This document shows, one piece after another, positions 35,495 through 45,899 of a DNA stretch of 64,000 bases. Position 1 is the first letter of the stretch. The number at the start of each line of letters is the position of its first letter. The stretch spans positions 32,995,961 through 33,059,960 of the forward strand of contig OZ007574.1 in assembly GCA_963931925.1 (NCBI GenBank). Reading direction: 5' to 3'. The DNA comes from Onchidella celtica (Eukaryota; Mollusca; Gastropoda; Systellommatophora; Onchidiidae). The position numbers and the translations under genes are program-made. The notes beneath the pieces are model-generated. The model searched no databases, was not told the origin of the DNA, and saw only the letters and a list, made by a program, of their open reading frames with translations.

Positions 35495-37410
35495 CCGGTG
35501 TCGTAGAATATTTCGGAACCAGGATAAATCGGAACTGGTTCCCAAAAATCCTAGGATATTTCGGAACCATTCCCATTTATCCTGCACCTGGCGGCAGGAT
35601 ATTTGGGAACCTCCAGGATATTTCGGAACCACCGTCATCCCTGTGTGATACGCAGTATCTCACACTTCACAATCAAAGGAAACAGACAAATGAATAAATT
35701 TAAACATTTTTATTGGCAACTTTCAAACCCACAATCATTACATTATTGAAATGCTACATAAAAACATAGAACCAGAGAACAAAATGACACAATCCATGGC
35801 AGCTTTATATGTGTACATTTGGCACACAGGCTTCAACAAAAAACTTGGCAATGTAACTTTCCAGTACACACTTCAAAATTTCAAAAGCATCAAAATAAAA
35901 GTTTTAAAAAAAGAAAAGAGAAAAGAAATCAAAGCACTTCCCTTGTATTCTTCATAAACGTTTTTTACTTCCAAACATAATTAAAATGCAAAACTATGCA
36001 AACTTATTTTAGGTAGAATTATACCAGTGGCGAGCTTCTTGAGTTTGTGCAAAATAAACAAGTAAAAACAAGTAAAAAAGTAAACTCGTTCATCTAAACC
36101 CAACCACTGGTGCATAGTGACACCTGGTGCTGTTGTCCAGATAAAGTGCGCGCGGTGTAGGCTGGTCCTTGGTGAACTTGTATGGTTTGCACTGGTCCAC
36201 TCGTTTCTTCGACTCCTCTGCAGCGGCCTTCTGTGCGGCTGTTTGTTCCTCCACCATTGCAGGAGACACGTAGGGGAATCTACCCCAGGAGAGTTTGTCC
36301 TGGTCGGGTGAAGTGCCTTGCCCAAATGTGTAGGTGTAAATATCCATCTGGGCAGCTGTGAATATTTCAACTTCTGTGCCCCACACTGATGACCGTGGCA
36401 TATTGGTGCGTAGGATGTACTTCCAGACGGGCTCCCGCCCAATGAATTGCTGGATCACTGAACCTGGACCTGCATTGGCAATCGCTTCTGTAATGACAAC
36501 TCTGACCATCAGGAGTGGTCCTCTTGGTCACCAGATATCAGGTAGGCCAACGCACGGAAGAGGCAGTTCCCATCCCCTTGCACCTTCCTGGTGACCAGGG
36601 TTTCAGTAATCTTGTGACCATTCACCATCCAGCAGTACTTGACCTTTTGGGTGCTCAGGCCTCCCATTCTTTCACTTCTTTGCCTTGATTCAACTGTTCC
36701 CAGATAATATCTGGGATATCAAAAACAATATTCCCGTCATGTAGCACTTCTCTCTCCATTTCACAGAATCTTGATGTCACCTAGGTCTAGGCTAGAGCTA
36801 CATAATACATTACAAGGTACTACAGGGGGTGTACATTGGTAGTGCAATGTATTGTCTTCGTTGAGGTGGGAGTGTTTACGAGTTGTGGTTTGGTCGGGCG
36901 GGGCGGGCGACAGAGAGACATCAGACAGCTCAATGCAACGGCCGCTTCTTGAACTATTTTACTATTTTATTCATCGAGGGAGCGGTCGCTCACGCCCTGG
37001 ATTTTATTCACGTATTCGCTGTAGCTGGTAACCTCACGTTGCTGGAGTACAGTGAATTGTAACTCAGTGAATTTTGACATGGAATGATGCAAACAGAATA
37101 TTAGTGAAGCCATTTGGGCCTTCTGTGCGTGAATGCATCATAAACAAAGAGATAAACAGGTAGTGAGAAGAGATTTATTGCACAACCTCATCAAAGCGGC
37201 CATAAAATCTGTTTAGAAAAAGTCATAAAGTCAAAAATTCATGTGGGCTAATGACCTTCTAGTCGGTTCCGAAATATCCTGGTGGTTCCCAAATATCCTG
37301 CCACTAGAGTCAGGATTAATTGGAATGGTTCCCAAAAATCCTGCCACCAGGGCCAGGATAAATCGGAATGGTTCCCATTCGTCCGGTTCCGAAATATCCT
37401 GTGACACCGG
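35495..37410. mobile_element. Terminal-inverted-repeat element carrying an OTU protease gene
   Basis: About 150-bp inverted repeats bound 1.9 kb. The left end reads CCGGTGTCGTAGAATATTTC and the reverse complement of the right end reads CCGGTGTCACAGGATATTTC. Both ends contain several copies of a GGATATTTCGGAACC / GGGAACC subterminal motif. The only coding content is the OTU-like gene on the minus strand, so it is cargo or the sole gene of a non-autonomous element. No transposase and no clear target duplication were found, so the superfamily is open. Its terminus resembles that of the foldback element at 5078-8088. Confidence 0.75.
36090..36759 (-). pseudogene. OTU-type cysteine protease gene split over three reading frames
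   Basis: Three consecutive minus-strand frames overlap head to tail: 36759-36655 (34 aa, starts MEREVLHDGNIVF), 36667-36509 (52 aa) and 36509-36090 (139 aa). The middle one contains KVQGDGNCLFRALAYLISGD, the OTU catalytic-cysteine block. The last contains WGTEVEIFTAAQMDIYTY and ends NSTRCHYAPVVGFR, the catalytic-histidine block. The middle/last junction is a TGATG stop-start overlap. OTU enzymes cleave ubiquitin-type linkages. Separating the Cys and His in two frames means no active single chain without frameshifting, so decay is the simplest reading. A minus-strand AATAAA lies near 35709-35714. A similar domain is known in many viruses and mobile elements, but nothing else here points to a virus. 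Confidence 0.75.
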
Positions 37411-38068
37411 CCCCCCGTTTGGCATTTGAGCTGCGTGTGGGCGGAATCAATTCCGTGTATCAGTGTATTCACCGCTGCTTATCGATTCGGAATACAGTAT
37501 TCGATCCGCCCAGACGCAGGGACCGCATTTTACTTCTAGAGCCGCCATGTAGAATGTTGAAGGGAGGTAAACATAATCCAAGATTTTGCACTTTGCCCAT
37601 ATAACAAGTGTATGATCTATTAAGTATATTACTATAACAGTAAGTGCATGATCTAATATTCTAGATCTACTTCTATTTTACGTACTAAATATTATCAGGT
37701 CCTGAAGTATCTTCCAGGTGAGGAAATTGTGTATTGATAACTTATAATAAGACTTCACAGCCCTGTTATTAGACAGATGCATTAAAATTAGAGAAATATT
37801 TCTGAATCCGGTTATATAATCCATTTGAAAGAGGGTATATTATTGTGTTCTGAGTGTTCATTGCTAAACTGCATAAGGAAGAAAATATCCACCCAGAGGT
37901 CTAGCTCGCCAGTCAAGTTGTGACCCCCCAAGCACAGACGCTCCTAAAGTTGTATCTTTAAGTTGGTTGCCATTGGAAATAACCAGATTTGATAATCTTC
38001 CTAAAATTTGTCTTTTCAGATTTCTTGTTTCATGGAGCTTATTATTTTGGACTAAAAGATTGATACAC

Positions 38069-38191
38069 ATGGTTATGGAGTTGGAAGCCGAAGACTCATG
38101 GCTTGAAAGTGAACTTATCTTGGCTCAGTCTGACAGCCATTCTACTGACCATGGTTCAAACAAGCATACTGCAAAAATCATTGTTACAAAG
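38069..38191 (+). CDS. Coding exon 1 of the 28-residue-repeat protein gene
   Basis: Acceptor cttttcag at 38019 and donor AAG|gtaata at 38192 bound an exon that starts at 38020, implying a 5' exon upstream. The first in-frame Met candidates are at 38069 and 38075. From there 41 codons read MVMELEAEDSWLESELILAQ and on, acidic and Ser-rich, to a phase-0 exit. The exon frame is also open upstream of the Met, so the start is provisional. Confidence 0.6.
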
Positions 38192-38617
38192 GTAATAATT
38201 TTGTGTGCCTTTATGAGGGCACGGAGAATTCTGACAATGGTCTGCTGGAAATCTCCATAATTTCACTCAGACGAGATAAAATTATTCACTGTTGTATAAG
38301 ACCTATATCTTAGACTTGTACAAGTCCAAGAGGCTACAGAAATGTAAAAACTGTTGTACTTCCCATTTATTGTACTAGTGTTATCACTTTGTGGAATGAT
38401 GCATATAAAGAAACAATGCAACTAGCCTATTTGTAGTATTTCATCTTAACATTTGAATGTTTCAAAGGGTTTTGTTTTCCCTGTTGAATACTGAAACCAT
38501 AGTGACGCACTATTATAATTATATATGGTTGAAGAAAATAATATACAGAATCTGAGAATGCCTTTGTTTCACTGTTTGAAGCGCAGACATTTAGAAAAAA
38601 AAGATTGTAATGGTCTT

Positions 38618-38727
38618 TAAATAAGACTCAGTCTATTTGTAGCGGATGATCACAATGATCGTCGTTTATTCTGGAAAGAAGGAACAAAGAATCATTGGTA
38701 CAAAGGAAATGAAATCATTACTCTATA
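38618..38727 (-). repeat. 3' LTR (110 bp)
   Basis: Carries the segment TGATCGTCGTTTATT (38656-38670, plus strand), an exact reverse complement of the putative primer site at 43467-43481. It differs from the 5' LTR by one base inside this segment. Confidence 0.88.
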
Positions 38728-38833
38728 TGCCCCCCAAGTCCTTGAACGCAGTGTGGAGGACTGACAAAACAAATGATTTAACTTGACACTAAACATAATA
38801 CTAAAGAACTGGGCATCAAAATGTTATTAATAA

Positions 38834-40486
38834 TTATTCTGCAAGGCCAGGTTTGTTATATGACTGAAGTCGTCGGAGCATAGTTGGTACTCTATTGGCT
38901 TTTCCTGTCACAGTAGGAGTATTGTTTGGGGATTGGGCTTTGGTACTGTCAGGTGTATCGGAAATGGGAGTGTCATTGTCAGCTAACATAGGCGGGTCGG
39001 GGTGGGTTGGCTCATAGGGCTGGGGAGTTGGTGTCAACTGCAGGGGAGGCACTGGATGTATGTCTTGTGGGCGTGACCCATCTGGCCTGGGGGTTGACGG
39101 TGCCAGCTGTGGAGGAGGCTCGGGGCGATTGGGTGATGGGGCTGGGACATTTGGTCTCGTTGGCACTGGACGAGCAATATGAGTGGCTGGCTCACGGGTC
39201 TTCTGGACGGGAGGTAGCCCATGGGGAGGTGGCCTGGGTACGGCCGGTAGGTACTTCCTGAGGAATTTCCGGTTGCGGAGGGTGACCCGGCCGGATCCGT
39301 CCACCCGTATAACGTATTGGTCAAATTGGCGTACCTCTACGACCAATCCAGTTTTATCCCACTTGGTGGGATGGGGCCCGACCTGGTTTTGTATGCGGAC
39401 TGTATCGCCCACACGCAACGGCGGCAGGTGGCGTGTGTGTTCAGAAAGTTGCTCGTGAATTTTCATATGTCTGTTCCTTAGGGCAATCTCCCTGTCCTGG
39501 AGAGTTGACTTCCACGTGGGGTGGGGCTCGTATTTGCCTGGGTGAACCGGGATGAAGTCTCGTATGGCACGTCCGAACAGGCACATGGCAGGGGATAGTT
39601 TAGAGTCTGGGTCCGGGGTATTTCGTACTGTAGCATGGCCCTTTGGAAGGGGTCAGTGTTCAGTGATCCATTTTGGTCAGTGTTGTCGACCAGTATGCGC
39701 TTAACCGTTTTCACGGCAAGTTCAGCTCGTGTATTGCTGTGGGGGAATGCCACGGAAGATAGGCGGTGTGCACACCCCAATTGCTGAGGAATTGGCGGTA
39801 AATTGGGGGCCCCCATCCGAGGCGAGTTCTTCACTGATGCCATATGTCACGAAAATACGGCGAAGGCAAGCAATGAGGCCAGCAGCTCCGTCAGTTGCCA
39901 TTTCTACAATCGGTCAACTGCTGTACCTGTCAACGACAACCACGTAGTTCTTGCCCTTGAATGTGAAGTAGTCTGCAGCTATGCATTGAAAGGGGTAGAC
40001 AGGCAACTTAGGTGGGGTAGGTGGGGCGTTTGGCTGAGATGGGGCCATTCTGTTGCACTCATTACAGCGTGTTCGGAGATCTGCAATTGCTGGGGTCATG
40101 CCGGGCCAAAAGAATGAGCTCTCCGCCCGAGATGTCATCTGAGAGACTCCTTGGTGAGCCGAATGGAGGGATTGTAAAACTCTGTCGCGGAGGGAATGAG
40201 GGATCACGACCCGGTCGCGATACAGGATCACATCATCGAAGCATGACAGATCTTCTCTGAATCTGAAGAAATGGTGTGTGTCCTCAGGCCAGTCTTCGCG
40301 TTTGTCAGGGGCTCCCTCCTCTATCAGCATGCGAAGTTGGAGCATGGAGTCATCGTTGTTTGTGGCAATCTGCACGTCACGCCATGTAACTGATTGTGTG
40401 AGGTCGGAGTCTTGGTGGGAAGGTACGCAGGTCTTATTTGGGCGAGGGTCGAGGACACGAATGGTTGATAGGAAGGTCGTATGCAC
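38834..40486 (-). pseudogene. Integrase region of the 110-bp-LTR element, frameshifted
   Basis: Three overlapping minus-strand frames (40486-39914, 39843-39478, 39586-38834) together hold a full integrase. The zinc domain is HSAHQGVSQMT to CNECN. The first acidic residue is in VVVVDRYS, the second in a SDGGP-type block near 39810, and the glutamate in SNTRAELAVKTVKRIL. The C-terminal module (RVGDTVRIQNQ, PTKWDKTGLVVEV) is followed by a long Pro-rich tail. At least two frameshifts separate these parts. Unlike the other two LTR elements in the window, the DDE core is retained. Confidence 0.8.
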
Positions 40487-41892
40487 TGAGGGGTTGCCTT
40501 CACATGTTCGTCTGTGCTGGGGTCTCCAACAGGGTGACGTGAGAGGGCGTCGGCCGTTCGGTTACGGACGCCAGGTATGTGCTTGATCTTAAATCTGTAA
40601 CGTAGGGATCGCTCTTTGAGGCGCAGTAATCTAGGGTTTGGGATGTCCACGAGCGCCCTGTCGCCGAAGAGTTTGACCAGTGGGTTGTGGTCCGTAACTA
40701 TGGTGAGGTCGGGGCAGCCCAGGACGTAGTGACGAGCTTTATCCAGGGCGTCCGTGATAGCCAGGGCCTCGCCTTCTACAGGCGAGTATCTGGACTCTGC
40801 ACTTGAGGTGAATCGGCTACCGACCAATGTGACCTTCCATCCTGACTTACAGCAGAGTGGCTGGTTGGAGGTACAAGTGCAATGTTTTTGAAGTAGCCAG
40901 TATCCGATACCTTCTCGTGACCAGTCTGTGACCAGGCAAGTAGGGAGATCTTTGTCATAAATCTCGACTCCATTATGTATCTCACTGATGATGATGGCTT
41001 TAGACTGTTCAAAAGCCTCCTGCAACTCCTCTGTCCAGACGAATCGGGCACCTGGTTTCAGGAGGGATCTGAATGGGGCCATGCGTGGTGCGGATGCAAA
41101 TGCGTAGGATACTTGGTTTACCAGCCCAAACCAACTGCGACTATCAGTGATATTGCGAGGGGTGGGGAAGTATCGAATCGCCTCGATGGATTTGGGACAT
41201 GGGCTGACCGACGTTGGGGATATTTCAAAGCCTGCAAATTGTGCCGTCGTCAAGGCAAATCCAAATTTGGGCGGGGTGTTGAGGATAACGCCGTTCCTGC
41301 CACAGGCATCGAGGAAATCCACCGTGTGGAAGAAAGCCTCCTCCATGCTGTCGTCCCACAAGATGGCATCGTCCACGCACTTGTTCTTTCTGGGGATGTC
41401 CGTCAGTATCTCATCATAACGCCTGGTATAGCAGTCACCGGAGGCTATGTAGCCTTGAGGGGCAACGCAATAGCGATACCTTCCCCATGGTGTGATAAAT
41501 GTTGTGTAATGGCGGTCTTCAGGGTGCAGTGGGATGCTATGATAGCCGTTCCATGCATCGAGGACGGTTTTGTATGTGTTGGGGGGAACCGATCGCGCCA
41601 GGTGGGATGGCGATGGCGTGTGGTGTGTCTCACGCCCCGCATGGCGGTTGAGGGCCTGGAAATCGACTGTCCTTCGTGGCTCACCCGACTTCTTTGATGC
41701 AATCACCATACGGCTGCACCAGGTGACCGGTGTGCCGACGGGTACAGGCTCAAGGACACCTAGTTCAACATCTCTATCCAGTCCGGCCTTTACAGCCTCC
41801 CGCCAGTGGATGGGTACTGATATGGGCGTGTGGTGTGCCACGGGAGTCATATTATGGTCCACTATGATACGCATGGGTGGGCCGGACATCAT
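40324..41892 (-). CDS. Reverse transcriptase and RNase H of the 110-bp-LTR element
   Basis: A 522-codon frame. RT blocks include EPRRTVDFQALN, VLDAWNGYHSIPL, APQGYIASGDCYTRRYDEIL and the active box CVDD. RNase H shows VTDWSREGIGYW, VEGEALAI and VTDHNPL. The frame ends in a short junk tail after the RNase H, where integrase continues in another frame. Upstream, 42167-41889 holds a conserved-looking linker (HHIYNELCDAWERRASDPQP) of this Ty3 lineage. The aspartic protease that should sit between linker and RT was not found in any frame. Confidence 0.82.
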   Translation of the reverse strand: MMSGPPMRIIVDHNMTPVAHHTPISVPIHWREAVKAGLDRDVELGVLEPVPVGTPVTWCSRMVIASKKSGEPRRTVDFQALNRHAGRETHHTPSPSHLARSVPPNTYKTVLDAWNGYHSIPLHPEDRHYTTFITPWGRYRYCVAPQGYIASGDCYTRRYDEILTDIPRKNKCVDDAILWDDSMEEAFFHTVDFLDACGRNGVILNTPPKFGFALTTAQFAGFEISPTSVSPCPKSIEAIRYFPTPRNITDSRSWFGLVNQVSYAFASAPRMAPFRSLLKPGARFVWTEELQEAFEQSKAIIISEIHNGVEIYDKDLPTCLVTDWSREGIGYWLLQKHCTCTSNQPLCCKSGWKVTLVGSRFTSSAESRYSPVEGEALAITDALDKARHYVLGCPDLTIVTDHNPLVKLFGDRALVDIPNPRLLRLKERSLRYRFKIKHIPGVRNRTADALSRHPVGDPSTDEHVKATPQCIRPSYQPFVSSTLAQIRPAYLPTKTPTSHNQLHGVTCRLPQTTMTPCSNFAC

Positions 41893-42189
41893 GGGGAGCG
41901 GTTGATGTTCACATATGTTAAAAACACTTGCCTTATAGTAGTCCAGTAGCCATTGCTCGATTCTGCCACGGTTGTCTGCAGAGGGGGGGAAGATTGAGAC
42001 ACATCAAGGAAAGGTTGGGGGTCGGATGCGCGACGCTCCCATGCATCACAAAGCTCGTTGTAGATGTGGTGGTCTATGGTGATAGAGTCCGTATGGGTCT
42101 TGGGGTTCATGTCATTACAGTCTTTGTCGTAACCCAATTTAGTACCTTTGTCCCTGTCTGTGTCCATGTCAACGTAGCCCGGTTTAGGA

Positions 42190-43443
42190 TCATTGTCCCT
42201 GTGAGTCTATGTTAGTACCGCAGTCCTTATCAAAGCTAATTTTTGCATCATTGTTCATGTTAGATTCACAGTTCGTAGCAGGGCCGCAGCCGTTGTTTCT
42301 ATGACAGCCTATGTATGCATCAGAGTTCGTGTCACAGCTCGGGGGGGTGTTCGAGCGCGTATCCGCGGGGGCAGGTGTGGTATTGTCCATTGAAATGGGG
42401 CAGAGGGCTTGGAATACTGTAGAAGCATCATCAGTTGTCGGCCTGTGCTGGTATGTTGACGAGGCGTTGGAGTGTTGATGTGCTGGTGGGGTGTTGGGGT
42501 TCTGTTGGCCGCGGCATACGGCCTCAAAGTGGTGACGTTTACCGCATTTGGAGCACGTGTGATTGTATGCAGGGCAGGACTGTAAACGAACGTTCCGCTG
42601 GCTTGAGTGTCCCTGGCGCCCACAGTAGTGACATCGCTGTTTGCCGGTGAATGTGTTGGGTGGGCCTGCATGAGTGTCATTAGGTGGGTTCGCTCGATTT
42701 CTCTCCTGTCTCTCGCGTCTCTTATATGTGCTGCTGACGGCAGCCGTGGCGCCACCCTGAGCAACGGTCAGCTGCCTTATGGATCGGCGGCCGGCTTCCT
42801 TCGCTTCGATTATTTTGATAGCGCTCTCCAGTTCAATGTCTTGGTCTTGTAGGCTGAAAATGTCCTCCCTGATGTCAGGATCCGCGAGTCCGCGGACTAG
42901 TACGTCCCTGATTTCGATCGCACTATAGTCAACCTTATTGTGTGCACTTTGTTTGGAATTTGCATATGGCAGCCTGACCACGCAGTCGAGCGGCGTAGTT
43001 GCGCACAGGTTCGTCGCGGTCCTGCTGCATGATGTGGAAGTCGTGTCTGGCGACCATAATGTTCTCCTTTTTTACTGCGAGGTTCTTGATGTAGTCGAGC
43101 ACTGTGGTTTCCGTTTGAGATGACAGGGAGCCGTAAGTGCGAGCCGGGTCTTTGCGCAAGTTCTCGTCGCAACATTCTAGTAGTTGGTATATAATGTCTG
43201 TGCCAGACAGCAGGGTAGCAGCCTGGTAATCGGTCCACCGCTGTTTGAAGTAGTTGAAGTCCTCAGAGGTGACACCTGATGTGATGCCTGGACGTCGGAC
43301 CTTCTCGGCCCTGGCTGCTGGCAGGGGGCTGCGGGGTGGACGTGCGCAGAGTGACCATCCATCAGTCTGGTGAGGATTGCTTCGGGGAGGGTTGCGTCCC
43401 ATGTTTCTCGGCAATCGGGGACAGGGCATTTGATGGTTGGCAT
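42190..43443 (-). pseudogene. Gag of the 110-bp-LTR element, frameshifted
   Basis: Gag sequence is distributed over three minus-strand frames. The N-terminus at 43443 starts MPTIKCPVPDCRETWDATL with a CPxxxC zinc-like motif. The middle (to ~42945) carries SEDFNYFKQRWTDYQAA and ARLRGQAAICKFQ. The last (42981-42190) carries VDYSAIEIRDVLVRGLADPD and two Cys/His knuckles (CHYCGRQGHSSQRNVRLQSC, then CSKCGKRHHFEAVC). Frame changes near 43320 and 42945 indicate at least two indels. Confidence 0.75.
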
Positions 43444-43466
43444 CTTGAAGTTGAACCTTGTCTAAC

Positions 43467-43481
43467 AATAAACGACGATCA
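43467..43481 (-). promoter_or_regulatory. Putative self-priming site of the 110-bp-LTR element
   Basis: Minus-strand TGATCGTCGTTTATT abuts the 5' LTR at the usual primer-site position. Its exact complement, AATAAACGACGATCA in the sense direction, lies inside the 3' LTR; the 5' LTR copy differs by one base. If transcription starts at that LTR segment, the RNA 5' end could anneal here and prime cDNA synthesis, as established for Tf1 of fission yeast. Inference from base pairing only. Confidence 0.6.
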
Positions 43482-43591
43482 TAAATAAGACTCAGTCTAT
43501 TTGTAGCGGATGATCACAATGATCTTCGTTTATTCTGGAAAGAAGGAACAAAGAATCATTGGTACAAAGGAAATGAAATCATTACTCTATA
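43482..43591 (-). repeat. 5' LTR (110 bp)
   Basis: Partner of 38618-38727. It contains TGATCTTCGTTTATT at 43520-43534. Confidence 0.88.
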
Positions 43592-43659
43592 GTCTTTAGG
43601 AGTCTGCATTTTAAGAATAATCATTATTATGAATAAACAGTCATATTTTTTTTTCCCAG

Positions 43660-43742
43660 GAGCAGCAAACCCTTATCACAGATGGTGTGTACCAAATACC
43701 AGCTGATTTTCTGTCAAATTTGAACAATGATTCAAGCGAGTG
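43660..43742 (+). CDS. Coding exon 2 of the 28-residue-repeat protein gene
   Basis: A strong acceptor (ttttttttcccag) and donor (TG|gtaaga) bound 83 nt in phase 0 to 2. The peptide EQQTLITDGVYQIPADFLSN continues to a split Trp codon completed by exon 3. Phase fits exon 1. Confidence 0.72.
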
Positions 43743-43784
43743 GTAAGAAATTTTTTAGTAGTCCAGACTTCTGGTCCTAAGCAT

Positions 43785-45899
43785 ATATCACGGCTGTTTA
43801 AATCGCCTCGAAAGCGGTATTCTAGTTGCCGACCGAAATCCCCCGCCGACCTCCCGCAATGCGGTCATAAATCACCTGTCAGCCATGTGCACATCCGTGA
43901 CGGCATGCCGATCCCTGGCCAGGCCTGAGTAATACGATTCCATCAATTTTCGCATACCTTTGCAACGTAATATCTTCCGATCTAATGATGCTAGAGCACC
44001 ATGCGAGATCTCATTTTAAACGTCAGGATTTTACCGACAAGACGATATAATTTTTGCTCCTTACTTTACAAAATTGTGGAACTTATCGACGGATATTTGC
44101 AGTGTGTGTTTTTTAGAGATTGAAATTTGATTTTCAACAATAAGTCACTTTGATCATCAATATCTTACACATGCCACCTTTAACTTCAATATAAAATCTA
44201 TGTTTTGATAGCACAAAGGTTAATCTCTAACCTGTGCAAGTTTGATGTGTACGAAAATTCTGTGTGATTTTTTATGATTTTTTAAAAAGTGCGAGTTAAT
44301 CGACGTGGTTCTGTGTCATTTTTTGGTGTGTATTTTTTGCAGTTTGTTTGATAATTAATATTGCAAAATGGAGCACCACGATGAACGTGTACACGTTGAG
44401 CGTCTCCATCAACTGTGTAGGACATGCGGTGGGAGGACACTAACCAAACAACAAAAAAGGCAAAAGCGAAATGCAAAGAACTGCACGGACTTTGAGAGTG
44501 ACATTTTGCTTGTTTTTGGTGTGTCCACAACATGCGAGGACACAACAGCACCAACAGAATACACGCCGTCATCCAGCAGTGGCCTTAATGAGGCGGAGTT
44601 GAGCGGCCCCCCTATTGCTACATCAACGCCGCACAAACCTACAAAGCTTACGAAAGATAGCAACATATCACCAGCATTTAAACACGACAAGTTATTTTCT
44701 CATTCATTTGACAACATTCTTGACAAACACAACATTACACCTCAGTCATACCATAGCCGTTCATTCATCGGAAACCACTGCCACAAATACATCACTGCTA
44801 AAGTTTATAAAGACATAACTTTATTTATTATCAAGAAAACGCAGGAAAACACACACAAACAGAGCATACTCACCATGGCTTTCGTCTTGCGGGACAAATT
44901 TAATGAGATAAACGAAGCATACGCCAAAGTCCACACTTTAATTTCACATGGAAAACCTGTGCCACCCGACAACATTCCACACATTCAAACTTGCATTGCT
45001 AGGTACATGGAATTGTTCAGGTGTTCTTTCCCCAACAAAGTCATACCTAAACAACATTTTCTAGAGAAGCACTGCCTTCCCTGGATATAGAAATACGGGT
45101 TTGGTTTGGCACTACATGGTGAGCAAGGGGGCGAGCTCATTCATGCTTCTGTGGCCAAGCTAGAAAGATGGGCAGCAGCCATCAAAAACAAACAACATCA
45201 ACTTCAACTCATCATCCAATCACAACATCTACAAACCTCCCGAGAACTCCAAGCATGTGCTCCACCAGTCAAACGAAGGAAGACAAAATCTTAATCTGTG
45301 ATACCGGTACTATTTATTATTTCATTGTTATTAATTATTTGTGATACGTATGTGTTGGCGGGTTAAGTGCAAGCTTGATGCGACAGTGAGGAAAACGAAA
45401 AACGATTGTTCAAACTCAAATAACTCGGGACTGAATATTTTCGTATGGATGCGGTCAAGTGAGTTTTGGAATTTAACCTATTTCTCATGTTATATGATGA
45501 TTTCATCACCTTAGATGGAAGCGATCATATTTATTTTCATATCTGAAATTTATTAACAATGTATTAATTTGTGAAAATACTGTTTAAGTTCGTGCCTGTA
45601 TATCCCTATTACGCTGTTCAATACATTTTCATGATTTATTGTATACACTTACAATACATCGGAAAGTTATTGTGTGTTTTTGAAAGTATGGCTTGTGGAC
45701 TTATTTCGGCGTGAGACTGCTTTGATTACCGATAAAAAACAGCCAGTTAAAAGCGCCAAGCGGGACCCGGGAAACCCCCCCTTGAATCGAGGTCACTGAC
45801 CCAGTTAACGAGGTCGCGACCGGGTCAGGCCAAAAATAGCGGGGAGGCCGCTCGACTGGGTTCGGCAACTAGAATACCGCCTCTTAACAGCCGTGATAT
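43785..45899 (+). mobile_element. Chapaev/N-RAG-TP-like DNA transposon, internally deleted
   Basis: The element at 43789-45895 has inverted ends. The left reads CACGGCTGTTTAA and the reverse complement of the right reads CACGGCTGTTAAGAGG; both continue into CGGTATTCTAGTTGCCGA. It is flanked by a 4-bp duplication, ATAT (43785-43788 and 45896-45899). CAC termini with 4-bp duplications fit the Chapaev branch of the CMC superfamily. The internal gene pairs a RAG1-N-like Cys motif with a conserved transposase C-terminus but lacks the middle. It lies in intron 2 of the repeat-protein gene. Confidence 0.72.
44368..45294 (+). pseudogene. Chapaev/N-RAG-TP-like transposase, truncated in the middle, one stop
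   Basis: The frame runs 240 codons to a TAG at 45088 and stays open in the same frame to 45294. The N-terminus has LHQLCRTCGGRTLT and DFESDILLVFGV, resembling the zinc-binding N-terminal region of RAG1 and of the N-RAG-TP element described in the sea slug Aplysia. The second half of that Cys/His cluster is absent. After a Ser/Thr-rich linker comes a region that ends, past the stop, in GFGLALHGEQGGELIHASVA, an Glu-containing block typical of the C-terminal end of these transposases. With ~309 codons it is far shorter than a full transposase, so the DDE core is largely missing. Assignment rests on motif memory, not a search. Confidence 0.55.

Larger units (their letters stand above)
38613..43596 (-). 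mobile_element. Ty3-type element with 110-bp LTRs and putative self-priming
   Basis: Two 110-bp direct repeats (38618-38727, 43482-43591) are flanked by an exact 5-bp duplication, GTCTT (38613-38617 and 43592-43596). On the minus strand the LTR begins TATAGAG and ends CTTATTTA, so termini are TA...TA rather than TG...CA. The order is gag, RT, RNase H, integrase. The internal sequence touching the 5' LTR is an exact reverse complement of an LTR segment instead of a tRNA end, suggesting Tf1-type self-priming. Several frameshifts break gag and integrase and no aspartic protease motif is visible, so this copy is defective. Confidence 0.85.
38192..43659 (+). other. Intron 1 of the repeat-protein gene
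   Basis: A 5.5-kb intron, of which 4974 bp is the 110-bp-LTR Ty3 element in antisense orientation. Without the insertion the intron would be about 0.5 kb. Confidence 0.6.

Noticed and set aside
40975..41905. Plus-strand open frames over the 110-bp-LTR element
   Set aside because: Shadows of the minus-strand RT frame; no domain content.
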